Source: Thermoplasmatales archaeon (GTDB lineage: Archaea > Thermoplasmatota > E2 > DHVEG-1). Taken from it: a DNA stretch of 64,000 nucleotides. Numbering within the stretch: the first letter of the stretch is position 1; the number at the start of each line of letters is the position of its first letter. The stretch covers positions 2,076,848 through 2,140,847 of the forward strand of contig CP070724.1 of assembly GCA_020350825.1 (NCBI GenBank). Reading direction: 5' to 3'. The translations under genes were made by a program, and so were the position numbers. The notes beneath the pieces are model-generated. The model saw only the letters and a program-made list of their open reading frames with translations, did not search any database and had not been told where the DNA came from. Below are positions 52,829 to 61,852 of this stretch, piece by piece.

Positions 52829-52948
52829 GTGAAAATCCATATAGATAATAACATTCAAAAAAATATTGGAATCAAGAAACGTAGGTTTAATTATTTGGTT
52901 AAATTAATAAAATTTAATTTGGTCGGTTTTGTGGGGATAAAATCATGA
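52829..52948 (+). CDS. Possible short leader ORF coupled to frdB
   Basis: GTG at 52829 is preceded by GGAGGAG (52814-52820), the strongest ribosome site in the region. The frame runs 39 codons (VKIHIDNNIQKNIGIKKRRF...) and its TGA overlaps the frdB ATG as ATGA. Leaders of archaeal genes are often much shorter, so the site needs an explanation. The product is basic and has no known family; it may serve translational coupling or be a false frame. Confidence 0.35.
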   Translation: MKIHIDNNIQKNIGIKKRRFNYLVKLIKFNLVGFVGIKS

Positions 52949-53709
52949 CTAAAAAAGAACAAATTCTTATAGAAAAACCAGATTTAAAAAAAGCAGAGGA
53001 TATAGAGAAAAAAGCTGGAACCGTTGAAGTTTTTATCATGGGGAAGAGCTATAAGGTCCCTGCAGGTCTCACGATAATGAAGGCTTTAGAATACGCTGGT
53101 TATAGATATATTAGAGGTTGTGGTTGTAGGGCAGGTTTTTGCGGTGCGTGTTCTACGATATATAGAAAAGAAGATGAACAAAAACTTGGTTTTGATTTGG
53201 CATGTCAAAAGGTTGTTGAGGATAAAATGTATCTTGTTCAGCTTCCTTTTGTACCCGCAGCAAAGGCAGAATATGATATTGATAAACTTGAGGCGACTGA
53301 AAGTACTATTTTTGATATTTATCCTGAGATCGCTCGATGTGTTTCTTGTAATACATGTACAAAGTCTTGTCCACAAGACATTGAGGTTATGAAGTATATC
53401 CAGAGAGCAGTTAGAGGAGAAATCGCAAAGTGTGCGGAGATATCTTTTGATTGCATTCAGTGTGGTCTATGTGCAATGAGATGTCCTGCTGATATAAAGC
53501 ATTATCATGTGTCGCAGCTTGCTCGAAGATTACGTGGAAAGTATCTTGATATAAAATCAAAAAATTTGGCTAAACGACTAAAAGAAGTTGAAAGCAGAAA
53601 ATTTGATAGTGAAATTGAAAAACTAATTAAAATGGACAATAAAGAGATACTGGAGTTATACAAGAATAGAAAGATCGAGGCAGAAGAGAAAGGTCCTGGG
53701 GGTGATTAA
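52945..53709 (+). CDS. frdB: Fumarate reductase/succinate dehydrogenase-type iron-sulfur subunit
   Basis: Electron-transfer partner of the flavoprotein encoded next. The N-terminal [2Fe-2S] domain has CGCRAGFCGAC (about 53-63) and a later LACQKV cysteine. The C-terminal domain has two ferredoxin-like motifs, CVSCNTCTKSCPQ and CIQCGLCAMRCPA, each with a full CxxCxxCxxxCP set. In classical SdhB the last centre is usually [3Fe-4S]; here two [4Fe-4S] clusters are more likely, as in HdrC or TfrB-like proteins. No HdrB-like CCG domain is fused, and no membrane anchor gene follows. First structural gene of an 11-gene run. Confidence 0.88.
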   Translation: MTKKEQILIEKPDLKKAEDIEKKAGTVEVFIMGKSYKVPAGLTIMKALEYAGYRYIRGCGCRAGFCGACSTIYRKEDEQKLGFDLACQKVVEDKMYLVQLPFVPAAKAEYDIDKLEATESTIFDIYPEIARCVSCNTCTKSCPQDIEVMKYIQRAVRGEIAKCAEISFDCIQCGLCAMRCPADIKHYHVSQLARRLRGKYLDIKSKNLAKRLKEVESRKFDSEIEKLIKMDNKEILELYKNRKIEAEEKGPGGD

Positions 53710-55356
53710 GTGAAAGTTACAGATGGATATCCAGAGTACATGATGAAATCTATAAAGCTGGTAGAGGAAAAACGGGAGAAAAACATGTCTCAACCAGTTA
53801 AACCCATGTCTATGAAGGCTCGAGAGGAAGCTCTAAGTAAACATCATCCGGATTATATGAAAGGGACAAAAAGAAAGCTTAAGGTCGGAAGAGATAAGGG
53901 AATGCTATTGTATAATGGTATTGTAGATCTCCTTGAGGCTAAACCTGTTCTTGATCCTAAGGATGTTGATTTAAGCAAGATTGATTATGATGTAGATTTG
54001 CTTATTATAGGAGGTGGCGGTGCGGGTACTGTTGCTGCTTTATTTGCTTACGAATCTGGTGTTTCTAAAGATAAAATTTTGATAGTCACAAAGCTTCGTC
54101 ACGGGGACGCAAATTCAATGATGGCACAAGGAGGGATTCAGGCTGCTGATAGGCCTGAGGATAACCCTACATTGCATTATCTTGATATTTTTGGCGGAGG
54201 GCATTTCACTAATAAACCTGAGCTTGCAAGAGCACTTGCATTAGATGCTCCAGGTATCATCAGTTGGCATGAGGAACTAGGGATAATGTATGATCGCCAA
54301 GAGGATGGTGAATTTCAGGAGCTATCAGGTGGTGGTACCTGTAGGAATCGTATGCATAGTGCTAAGGATTACACAGGTATGGAACTTATGAGAAATATCA
54401 GAGACAAAGCTAGGAATCTAGAGATACCTACGTTGGAGTTTTGTCCTGTAGCCGAATTGCTCATGGATGATAAAGGACAGGTGGCTGGTGGTATTGCCTT
54501 TAACCTTGAAACATTTGAGTATTATGTTATTCGCGCAAAAGCCACGATTCTAGCTACTGGTGGAAGTGGCCGATTACATCTTGCAAATTATCCAACAACG
54601 AACCATTATGGTGCTACAGGTGATGGTCTCATTATGGCTTATCATGCAGGAGCTAATCTTATTGATTTAGATACCATACAGATACATCCTACAGGAGACG
54701 CTTACCCTGAACCACTGGTTGGAATACTTTCAACAGAGAAAATCAGAGGACTTGGTGCAATACCACTCAACAAAAATGGAGATCCATTTGTTTTTCCATT
54801 AGAACCACGTGATGTTGAATCTGCAATGTTTATTCAAGAATGCAAACAGGGGAGAGGCATAGTAACACCTACTGGAATGCCTGGAATATGGCTTGATTCA
54901 CCCATGATTGACATTATTCATGGCGAGGGAACTATTGAAACAAAGCTTGCAGGTGAAGTCCGGAAATTTAAACGATTTGGTATTGATATGGCAAAGCATC
55001 CTATCCTTGTATATCCAACGCTTCATTATCAAAATGGCGGAGTAGAAATTAATGAAAAAACTGAAACAAAAATCCCAGGTTTATTTGCAGCTGGTGAAAT
55101 CTCAGGTGGAGTTCACGGAAAAAACCGGCTAATGGGAAACTCTCTTCTTGATTTTAACGTTTTTGGCAGACGCTCAGGAATTTACGCTGCAAAATATGTT
55201 AAAAAAGCTAAAATTGGAAAACTTACGCTAAATCACCTTGATAAATATAACAAAATGCTGAAGCAAGCTAGCATAAAACCAGCTAAATCTGCTCCGATAA
55301 TTTTACCTGAATATAGAGGTGAAATGGCAATTTCAAGAGCATTAGATATATTCTGA
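53710..55356 (+). CDS. frdA: Soluble fumarate reductase-type flavoprotein subunit
   Basis: FAD enzyme predicted to interconvert fumarate and succinate. The FAD motif LLIIGGGGAGTVAA is at about 98-110, unusually late because of a roughly 95-residue N-terminal extension that contains two similar pieces (YPEYMMKSIKLVEEKREK and HPDYMKGTKRKLKVGRDK). IHPTGDAYPEP and GGVHGKNRLMGNS (H469, R473) supply expected catalytic residues. At the place where SdhA has the FAD-linking histidine there is Asn135 (ANSMMAQGG), so FAD is probably noncovalent, as in soluble reductases and L-aspartate oxidase. NadB activity is the main alternative; the Fe-S partner and context argue for fumarate. GTG start directly follows the frdB stop. 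Confidence 0.85.
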   Translation: MKVTDGYPEYMMKSIKLVEEKREKNMSQPVKPMSMKAREEALSKHHPDYMKGTKRKLKVGRDKGMLLYNGIVDLLEAKPVLDPKDVDLSKIDYDVDLLIIGGGGAGTVAALFAYESGVSKDKILIVTKLRHGDANSMMAQGGIQAADRPEDNPTLHYLDIFGGGHFTNKPELARALALDAPGIISWHEELGIMYDRQEDGEFQELSGGGTCRNRMHSAKDYTGMELMRNIRDKARNLEIPTLEFCPVAELLMDDKGQVAGGIAFNLETFEYYVIRAKATILATGGSGRLHLANYPTTNHYGATGDGLIMAYHAGANLIDLDTIQIHPTGDAYPEPLVGILSTEKIRGLGAIPLNKNGDPFVFPLEPRDVESAMFIQECKQGRGIVTPTGMPGIWLDSPMIDIIHGEGTIETKLAGEVRKFKRFGIDMAKHPILVYPTLHYQNGGVEINEKTETKIPGLFAAGEISGGVHGKNRLMGNSLLDFNVFGRRSGIYAAKYVKKAKIGKLTLNHLDKYNKMLKQASIKPAKSAPIILPEYRGEMAISRALDIF

Positions 55357-55367
55357 ATGGGGTATTA

Positions 55368-55628
55368 ATGATAGAAGTTAAGGATGACTGGTGCAAAGGT
55401 TGCAACATCTGTATTGATCGATGCCCAGTAGATGCATTGGAAGAATCTGATAATTTAAATCGTAGGGGTGTACGTCCTCCTAAGTTGAAAGAAGAAAACG
55501 AATGCAACTACTGTCGGCTTTGCGAGCTCATCTGTCCAGATCTTGCAATAACTGTTATCCCTGAAGAGGATGATAAAAAACCTGTTAAAAAAACCCTTCT
55601 AACACCTGTAGGAGGAAAATTAAAATGA
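55368..55628 (+). CDS. korD: 2-oxoacid:ferredoxin oxidoreductase delta (ferredoxin) subunit
   Basis: An 86-residue 2[4Fe-4S] ferredoxin-like subunit with CKGCNICIDRCPVDAL and CNYCRLCELICPDLAI. It carries electrons from the TPP-bound intermediate to free ferredoxin. Gene order delta, alpha, beta, gamma is as in archaeal 2-oxoglutarate:ferredoxin oxidoreductases. It overlaps korA by 4 nt (ATGA). Confidence 0.9.
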   Translation: MIEVKDDWCKGCNICIDRCPVDALEESDNLNRRGVRPPKLKEENECNYCRLCELICPDLAITVIPEEDDKKPVKKTLLTPVGGKLK

Positions 55629-56806
55629 AATATAAATATGATCCTAAACGGATAAGAGAAGTTTTAGGTAAAAAAGTACAATTCCTACTGGGAGATATGG
55701 CTTGTGTCTATGGGGGCCTCCTTGCAGGATGTTCGTTTTTTGGAGGATATCCAATAACTCCTGCATCTGAGGTAGCTGAAGGAATGGCACGAAGACTTCC
55801 AAGAGTTGGTGGTACATATATCCAGATGGAAGATGAGATAGGGAGTATGGCTGCAGTAATTGGTGCTGCTTGGGGTGGAGCAAAATCTATGACCGCTACA
55901 TCTGGTCCAGGTTTTTCGTTAATGATGGAAAATTATGGTTTTGCTGCTATGACTGAAACACCCTGCGTAATAGTCAACGTTCAACGAACTGGTCCATCAA
56001 CAGGACAACCAACACTGGGAGCACAGGGTGATATGATGCAGGTACGATGGGGAACCCACGGGGATTTTGAAGCACTTGCCCTTGCACCAAGTACTGTTCA
56101 AGAATGTATGGATTTCACAATAGAGGCATTCAACCTCTCTGAGAAGTATCGAAACCCTGCATGTGTTATGACTGATGGTGAAGTCGGACATCTTAGGGAA
56201 CGTATTATTATACCCGATGAAAAAGACTTAAAGATAATCGATAGAGTCACTGCAACTATAGATAAGGAGAAATACATACCTTTTACAAACTCACAGACAA
56301 GAAAAAGTAAAGTTCCAGATTTTGCTACTTTTGGCACTGGTTATCGAACTTATGTTACAGGTCTCACTCATAACGAAAAAGGTTTTCCAGCAACTGATAA
56401 ACAGCCGGATCATGAACGACTTGTGAAAAGAATTACAACAAAAATCACTGATGATGCTGACAAACTCGTTATGGTTGAACAGCTAAATTTGGATGATGCT
56501 GATGTTGCATTTGTCACATATGGCGCTACTGCACGACCTGCAGAATCTGCAATGGAAATGGGGAGAAAGAATGGTATAAAAGTTGGCTTACTTCGACTTA
56601 AAATTGTTTGGCCGTTTCCTGATAAATTAGTAACAAATCTTGCGAAAGATGTTGATAAAATAATTGTTCCAGAGATGAACCTCGGGCAAATGGTTCATCC
56701 TGTCCGAGAATTTGCTGAAAATCATTGTGAAGTTATTTCTGCACCAAAGATCGGGGGGGAGATGCATCTTCCTATGGAACTTTACAAATATTTGGAGGGA
56801 AAGTAA
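55625..56806 (+). CDS. korA: 2-oxoacid:ferredoxin oxidoreductase alpha subunit (2-oxoglutarate type likely)
   Basis: The alpha subunit helps bind substrate and CoA. Motifs: FGGYPITPASEVAEGMA, QMEDEIGSMAAVIGAAWGG, TATSGPGFSLM, VQRTGPSTGQPT and the late PEMNLGQMV. At 393 residues it is the separate-gamma, four-subunit form. Whether the substrate is 2-oxoglutarate, a branched-chain 2-oxoacid or another cannot be proved from sequence; succinyl-CoA synthetase nearby favours 2-oxoglutarate. Confidence 0.93.
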   Translation: MKYKYDPKRIREVLGKKVQFLLGDMACVYGGLLAGCSFFGGYPITPASEVAEGMARRLPRVGGTYIQMEDEIGSMAAVIGAAWGGAKSMTATSGPGFSLMMENYGFAAMTETPCVIVNVQRTGPSTGQPTLGAQGDMMQVRWGTHGDFEALALAPSTVQECMDFTIEAFNLSEKYRNPACVMTDGEVGHLRERIIIPDEKDLKIIDRVTATIDKEKYIPFTNSQTRKSKVPDFATFGTGYRTYVTGLTHNEKGFPATDKQPDHERLVKRITTKITDDADKLVMVEQLNLDDADVAFVTYGATARPAESAMEMGRKNGIKVGLLRLKIVWPFPDKLVTNLAKDVDKIIVPEMNLGQMVHPVREFAENHCEVISAPKIGGEMHLPMELYKYLEGK

Positions 56807-57688
56807 ATGGTTGAAATTAAAACAGCTGATGAGTTAAATAAAAAATTTCTACGTGAAGGAATGTGGCCTACTATTTTCTGTAACGGCTGTGGTCATGGTG
56901 TTGTTTTAGAATATACATTCTGGGCTTTAGAAGAGCTAGGATTGGATATGGATAAGGTAATATTTGCCTCAGGAATCGGATGTTCTTCTCGGCTTCCAGG
57001 GTATATTAACGCTGATGGATTGCATACTACTCATGGACGGGCAATTGCATTTGCCACGGGGATAAAAGCAGCTAACCCGGATTTTCACGTTATTATTTTC
57101 ACTGGTGATGGTGACTGTGCAGGAATTGGTGGGAACCATTTCATTCATGCAGCTCGACGTAACATTGATATGACTGTGATAATGATAAATAATTTCATCT
57201 ATGGTATGACTGGCGGACAACTTGCTCCAACAGCTCCATTAGGAAGCATTGCTACGACTGCTCCATATGGAAATATAGAACATCCATTTGACATTAGTAA
57301 TCTTGCTTGTGCTCTCGGTGCTAATTATGTTGCACGATGGGGTGTTTCTCATCCATATCAACCAATTAAATCAATAAAAGAAGGTCTAGAAAAGAGAGGG
57401 TTTTCATTGTTAGAATTTCTTGCACCCTGTCCAACAGCATATGGCAGACGTAATAAACTAGGGGATATCAAAAAACATTGGGCGTGGTATGACGACAACA
57501 CTATTCTTATTGAGGATTATGAAAAAATTATGAAATATGGAACCGAAGAGGAAAAAGCACAGGTAAAAGACAAGATACAACTAGGAGTTTTTCAAGATAT
57601 TCAAAAACCTGGATTTTTTGAATCATATGAGAAACTTGTAGATAGATTAAGAGAGAAAGAAACCAAAGCAAAGGAGGGGAAGAAATGA
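56807..57688 (+). CDS. korB: 2-oxoacid:ferredoxin oxidoreductase beta subunit
   Basis: TPP-binding subunit. The N-terminal FCNGCGHGVVLEY motif, GIGCSSRLPGY, HGRAIAFATGIK and the TPP/Mg motif GDGDCAGIGGNHFIHAARRN with NNFIYGMTGGQ are all present. The 293-residue size is normal. It starts immediately after korA and overlaps korC by 4 nt, so the subunits should be made in step. Confidence 0.95.
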   Translation: MVEIKTADELNKKFLREGMWPTIFCNGCGHGVVLEYTFWALEELGLDMDKVIFASGIGCSSRLPGYINADGLHTTHGRAIAFATGIKAANPDFHVIIFTGDGDCAGIGGNHFIHAARRNIDMTVIMINNFIYGMTGGQLAPTAPLGSIATTAPYGNIEHPFDISNLACALGANYVARWGVSHPYQPIKSIKEGLEKRGFSLLEFLAPCPTAYGRRNKLGDIKKHWAWYDDNTILIEDYEKIMKYGTEEEKAQVKDKIQLGVFQDIQKPGFFESYEKLVDRLREKETKAKEGKK

Positions 57689-58227
57689 AAAAAGATATAC
57701 GGGTCTGCGGTTTTGGCGGTCAAGGAGTCATACTCTCGGGTTTTATCATTGGCAAAGCGGCATCTGTTTTTATGGATTATCATGCTGTTCAAAGTCAATC
57801 TTATGGTCCTGAAGCTCGAGGTGGAGCAGCCCGATCAGAGATTATTATCTCCGATGAAAAAATTGGATATCCTCGACCTATTGGCGTTGATTATCTCGTA
57901 GCCATGTCACAGGAATCATTTGATACATATCGTGATGATATTAGAGATGATGCAGTTATAATTGTTGATTCTGATCTTGTTAAAAAGCATGATATTGGGA
58001 GACCGCTTTATAAGGTACAAGCTCAAAAAATCGCTGAGGAACTTGGCAACAAAATTGTAACAAATATTGTTATGGTTGGGGCTTTCACGAGCATTTTCGG
58101 ATTGTTAAAAACTGAGGCTGTGAAAGAATCTGTAATAGATAGCGTTCCAAAGAGATTTACAGAACTTAATATCAAAGCCTTTGAAAGAGGTTTAGAGGCA
58201 GGTAAGAATGCCGTTAAAGAGCTATAA
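57685..58227 (+). CDS. korC: 2-oxoacid:ferredoxin oxidoreductase gamma subunit
   Basis: A 180-residue subunit with the family N-terminus VCGFGGQGVILSG and the motif QSQSYGPEARGGAARSEIIIS, which contacts substrate-bound neighbours in the family. It overlaps the start of the fused hdrA by 20 nt, tying the Kor enzyme to the Hdr genes at the level of translation. Confidence 0.93.
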   Translation: MKKDIRVCGFGGQGVILSGFIIGKAASVFMDYHAVQSQSYGPEARGGAARSEIIISDEKIGYPRPIGVDYLVAMSQESFDTYRDDIRDDAVIIVDSDLVKKHDIGRPLYKVQAQKIAEELGNKIVTNIVMVGAFTSIFGLLKTEAVKESVIDSVPKRFTELNIKAFERGLEAGKNAVKEL

Positions 58228-61200
58228 TAAAAAAATAGATCATGATCTTGGAGTCCCATTGCAGGATGATTATTTTTATGATGATCCAGAAGAAATAATT
58301 GAAAATAAATCAATGCCTGAACTGGAAAGTACAGCTCGATTAGTAACTGAGAGATCGAGACGAGGGGAAAAACGCGTTATCAATGGTGATGTACTCATTG
58401 TAGGAGCGGGGATTTCTGGTATGCAGGCAGCTCTTGATGTCGCTGATAAAGGCTATAAGGTAGTTATTATTGATAAAACATCGACCATCGGTGGGGCGAT
58501 GGTAAAACTTGATAAAACATTCCCCACAAATGATTGCTCTATTTGCACTGCTGCACCTAAAATGGTTGAACTCTCTCGTCATCCCAATATAAAACTCATC
58601 ACCTATGCTGGGATTAACTCACTTGATGGTAAACCAGGTAATTTCAAGGCGAACATATGGCGGAAAAGTAAGTATGTTGATCCCGATAAATGTACCGGTT
58701 GCGATGATTGCGTTGAGGTTTGTCCTGTTGAAGTAGCGAATCCTTTTGATGAAAAACTTTCAATACGTAAGGCAATTTATATCGAATTCCCACAGGCGGT
58801 GCCTATCGTTTACACTATAGATTATGAGAATTGTAATGGCTGTGGCGCATGTGACAGAGTGTGTGAGCCTGAGGCAATATCATTCCTTGAGAAATCAGAA
58901 GAAATTGAGGTAAATGTTGGTAGTGTTATCGTTGCTACTGGTTTCGAGGTATTTGAACCTCTTGAAATGAGGAAAGAATACGGATATGGCAAATATGAGA
59001 ATGTTATAACAGCTATGCAGTTCGAACGAATATTGTCTTCTTTTGGTCCAACAGACGGAAAAGTGCGTCGTCCATCAGATGGTAACAAACCTAAAACTAT
59101 TGGTTGGATTCAGTGTGTCGGCTCACGAAGTGAACAGCTTGGTTTTCCATATTGTTCACGTGTCTGCTGTATGTATGCAACAAAAGAGGCATCTATTGCA
59201 AAAGAAGCCAATCCTGACATTGATATAACTATCTATTATATGGATATTAGAGCATATGGAAAAGATTTCCAGCAGTATTATGATCATGCCAAAGATCTGG
59301 GTGTTAAATACATCAGGGGTAGACCTGCTTCGGTTTATGAAAATACGGATAAAAGTCTTACTATTAGATACAAAGACACACTTACTGGAAAAGTGGAAGA
59401 GAGTACTGTGGACCTATTGGTTTTATCCACTGCTATAATGCCCAATCAGGGTAATAAAAAACTTGGTGAAGTGCTTGGAATAGAAGTCGATGAAAATGGC
59501 TTTTTTAAACAGGACTCACTTTTAACAGACCCGATTCAATCAACAAGGGAGGGTATCTTTCTTGCTGGTTGCATCCAAGGTCCTAAGGATATTCCTGACA
59601 GTGTTTCTATGGCTAGTGGTGCTGCTGCAAAAGCAGTTGCTCCAATCAAAGATAGAGAAAGACTAATTGGTAAGGAGTTTCCGCCCGAGCGAGATGTTTC
59701 TAACGAGAAACCTCGTATTGGAGTTTTTGTTTGTCATTGTGGCAAAAACATCGCTAGTTACCTTGATGTGGAAAAGGTAACAGAAGAGGCAAAGAAACTT
59801 CCAAACGTTGAATATGCTGATCATATGATGTTTGTATGTTCTGAAGACAGCTGTAATAAAATCAAAGAAACTGCTCAAGAGAAAGGATTAAACAGAATAA
59901 TTGTTGCTGCTTGTTCTCCTAGAACACATGGGGGTCTTTTCCAGGATACATTGATGGAAGCAGGTTTGAATAAATATCTTTTTGAAATGGCAAATATCCG
60001 TAATCATTGTTCTTGGGTACATTCTGACGATTGGGATGCTGCAACAAAAAAAGCAGTAGATTTAGTAAGATCTTCTGTAGCAAAAGCCAGGTACCTTGAA
60101 TCACTCAGTGAAGAAGAGTTTTCAATTTATCCAAAATCTTTAATCATCGGTGGCGGAGTATCTGGGATGAAAGCAGCGCTTGCACTTGCAGATATGGGCA
60201 TTAAATCAATCATTTTAGAAAATGAACCTAAGTTAGGTGGCCGACTTAGATATCTTCACTCAATGTTTCCATCTGATACAAAATCGGAAGATATCATCAA
60301 TCCTTTGATTAAAAATGTTACCAAAAATAAGCTAATTACTGTTATGACTGATTCAGAACTTGAAAAACTAGAAGGATACATTGGTAACTATAAAGGAGAA
60401 GTAAAACAGAAGGGAAATAAAAGAGAAATTGAGTTTGGTACAATTATTGTAGCAACAGGATTTAAAGAAATTGATCTTGACGATAAATATCAATATGGGA
60501 AAAATAGAAATATCATGTCTCAAACTGAGCTTGAGACAAAATTGAAAAACAATGATCTTAAAGAGCCGAAAAATATTGTAATCATTAATTGTGCTGGTGC
60601 AATGGATGAAGAACGCCCATATTGTTGTCGGGTTGGTTGCGGAGTATCAATTAAGAACGCTAAGTTAATAGCTCAAAAATATCCAAAATCCAAGATTTAC
60701 CTTCTTTATCGTGATATGAGGGTTTTTGGAAAAGAGGAAGAGGAATACTACGCTGATGTTTTGAAAAACTATCATGTTACTACTATTCGCCATCCAGGAG
60801 ATAGGAAACCAGAGGTAATTCTAGATAAAAAGGATCCAAAAAATGGACCTATAACCATTAAGGTTTATGATGATATTTTAAATGAAGAAATGACCTTACC
60901 TGCAGATCTATTGGTTTTAACTGTTAATACAGAAGGGGGAGCCAAAACTGAAAAACTGAAAAACATGCTGAAGGTTCCGGTGGATGCTGCTGGTTTCTTC
61001 ATTGAAACTCATGCAAAAATCAAGCCTCTTGATTTCTCAACATCTGGAGTTTATATGTGTGGTGCAGCACATTATCCAAAGAATCTGGTTGATTCAATTG
61101 CTCAGGCTGAGGGTGCTGCATCTCGTGCTGCCATTCCTATTGCACAAGAGAAGATGAAAGGTGAAGGTATTATTTCTGAAGTAATCGAAGATAAATGTCG

Positions 61201-61426
61201 AGGTTGTGGAACATGTGAATTGGCCTGTGCTTACTCAGCTATTGATTTGGTCCCTCATTCGAGAGATCCTGGTCGTTTGGTCGCTAAAGTTAATAGAGCT
61301 CTATGTAAAGGCTGCGGCTCGTGCGCAGCTGCATGTCTAAACAGTGCAATTGAGCAGAAAGGATACGATAGTAATCAAATCAATGTAATGATTGCTGCTC
61401 TTCTTGAAAAGGAGGTTACCGCATGA
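58208..61426 (+). CDS. hdrA2: Tandem-fused HdrA (two HdrA-like FAD units in one chain)
   Basis: 1072 residues, about one and a half times the normal HdrA. Unit 1 (about 60-490): FAD motif VGAGISGMQA (66-71), the CSIC cysteine pair (110, 113), two ferredoxin clusters (CTGCDDCVEVC at 162-172 and CNGCGACDRVC at 209-219), and no C-terminal ferredoxin. Unit 2 (about 500-1072): the HdrA N-terminal domain (GVFVCHCGKNIAS, 505-), a second FAD motif IGGGVSGMKA (about 647-656) and a C-terminal 2[4Fe-4S] ferredoxin (CRGCGTCELAC, CKGCGSCAAAC). Unit 2 lacks the cysteine pair and inner ferredoxin, so the two flavins should behave differently. Overlaps korC and hdrC2. Confidence 0.92.
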   Translation: MPLKSYNKKIDHDLGVPLQDDYFYDDPEEIIENKSMPELESTARLVTERSRRGEKRVINGDVLIVGAGISGMQAALDVADKGYKVVIIDKTSTIGGAMVKLDKTFPTNDCSICTAAPKMVELSRHPNIKLITYAGINSLDGKPGNFKANIWRKSKYVDPDKCTGCDDCVEVCPVEVANPFDEKLSIRKAIYIEFPQAVPIVYTIDYENCNGCGACDRVCEPEAISFLEKSEEIEVNVGSVIVATGFEVFEPLEMRKEYGYGKYENVITAMQFERILSSFGPTDGKVRRPSDGNKPKTIGWIQCVGSRSEQLGFPYCSRVCCMYATKEASIAKEANPDIDITIYYMDIRAYGKDFQQYYDHAKDLGVKYIRGRPASVYENTDKSLTIRYKDTLTGKVEESTVDLLVLSTAIMPNQGNKKLGEVLGIEVDENGFFKQDSLLTDPIQSTREGIFLAGCIQGPKDIPDSVSMASGAAAKAVAPIKDRERLIGKEFPPERDVSNEKPRIGVFVCHCGKNIASYLDVEKVTEEAKKLPNVEYADHMMFVCSEDSCNKIKETAQEKGLNRIIVAACSPRTHGGLFQDTLMEAGLNKYLFEMANIRNHCSWVHSDDWDAATKKAVDLVRSSVAKARYLESLSEEEFSIYPKSLIIGGGVSGMKAALALADMGIKSIILENEPKLGGRLRYLHSMFPSDTKSEDIINPLIKNVTKNKLITVMTDSELEKLEGYIGNYKGEVKQKGNKREIEFGTIIVATGFKEIDLDDKYQYGKNRNIMSQTELETKLKNNDLKEPKNIVIINCAGAMDEERPYCCRVGCGVSIKNAKLIAQKYPKSKIYLLYRDMRVFGKEEEEYYADVLKNYHVTTIRHPGDRKPEVILDKKDPKNGPITIKVYDDILNEEMTLPADLLVLTVNTEGGAKTEKLKNMLKVPVDAAGFFIETHAKIKPLDFSTSGVYMCGAAHYPKNLVDSIAQAEGAASRAAIPIAQEKMKGEGIISEVIEDKCRGCGTCELACAYSAIDLVPHSRDPGRLVAKVNRALCKGCGSCAAACLNSAIEQKGYDSNQINVMIAALLEKEVTA

Positions 61427-61848
61427 ACAAGATTTCAGATGAAATTGTTAACGTTAATTCCTTAAAATTTAAGAAGGGAGAGCTAGTGAAAGAGATTGAG
61501 GAATTGTGTGGTGAAAACCTCTTTGGTTGCTATCAATGTGGGACTTGTTCTGCTGGATGCCCCTTTATTGAGGATATGGATCTTTCTCCTGATGAGGTAA
61601 TTAGATATGTAATATTAGATAAAAAAGAAGTACTAAATTCAAAAACAATATGGCTATGTGCTGCTTGCTACACATGTGCTGAACGATGTCCAAGAGATAT
61701 TAACATTACGAAGATCATGGAAGCTTTACGCCAAATTATTTTAAGAAAGAACATTGATCGGACGAATTTAACTAATATATCTAAGGATGAAAAGGAGTCT
61801 ATTCCTCAATTAGCGTTTGTATGTTTATTTAGAAAAAATGTAGGGTAA
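61423..61848 (+). CDS. hdrC: HdrC, second copy
   Basis: A 141-residue two-cluster protein with CYQCGTCSAGCPF (about 36-48) and CAACYTCAERCPR. It is closer to canonical length than the copy at 48901-49428. Its ATG overlaps the stop of the fused hdrA (ATGA), so it should pass electrons between that protein and the HdrB encoded 4 nt downstream. Confidence 0.93.
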   Translation: MNKISDEIVNVNSLKFKKGELVKEIEELCGENLFGCYQCGTCSAGCPFIEDMDLSPDEVIRYVILDKKEVLNSKTIWLCAACYTCAERCPRDINITKIMEALRQIILRKNIDRTNLTNISKDEKESIPQLAFVCLFRKNVG

Positions 61849-61852
61849 TAAA

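Noticed and set aside
52733-52948. 71-codon frame upstream of frdB starting at 52733
   Set aside because: Its first part precedes or overlaps the predicted TATA box, so the long version cannot be translated from the mapped promoter; only the shorter GTG-started part is kept as a weak candidate.
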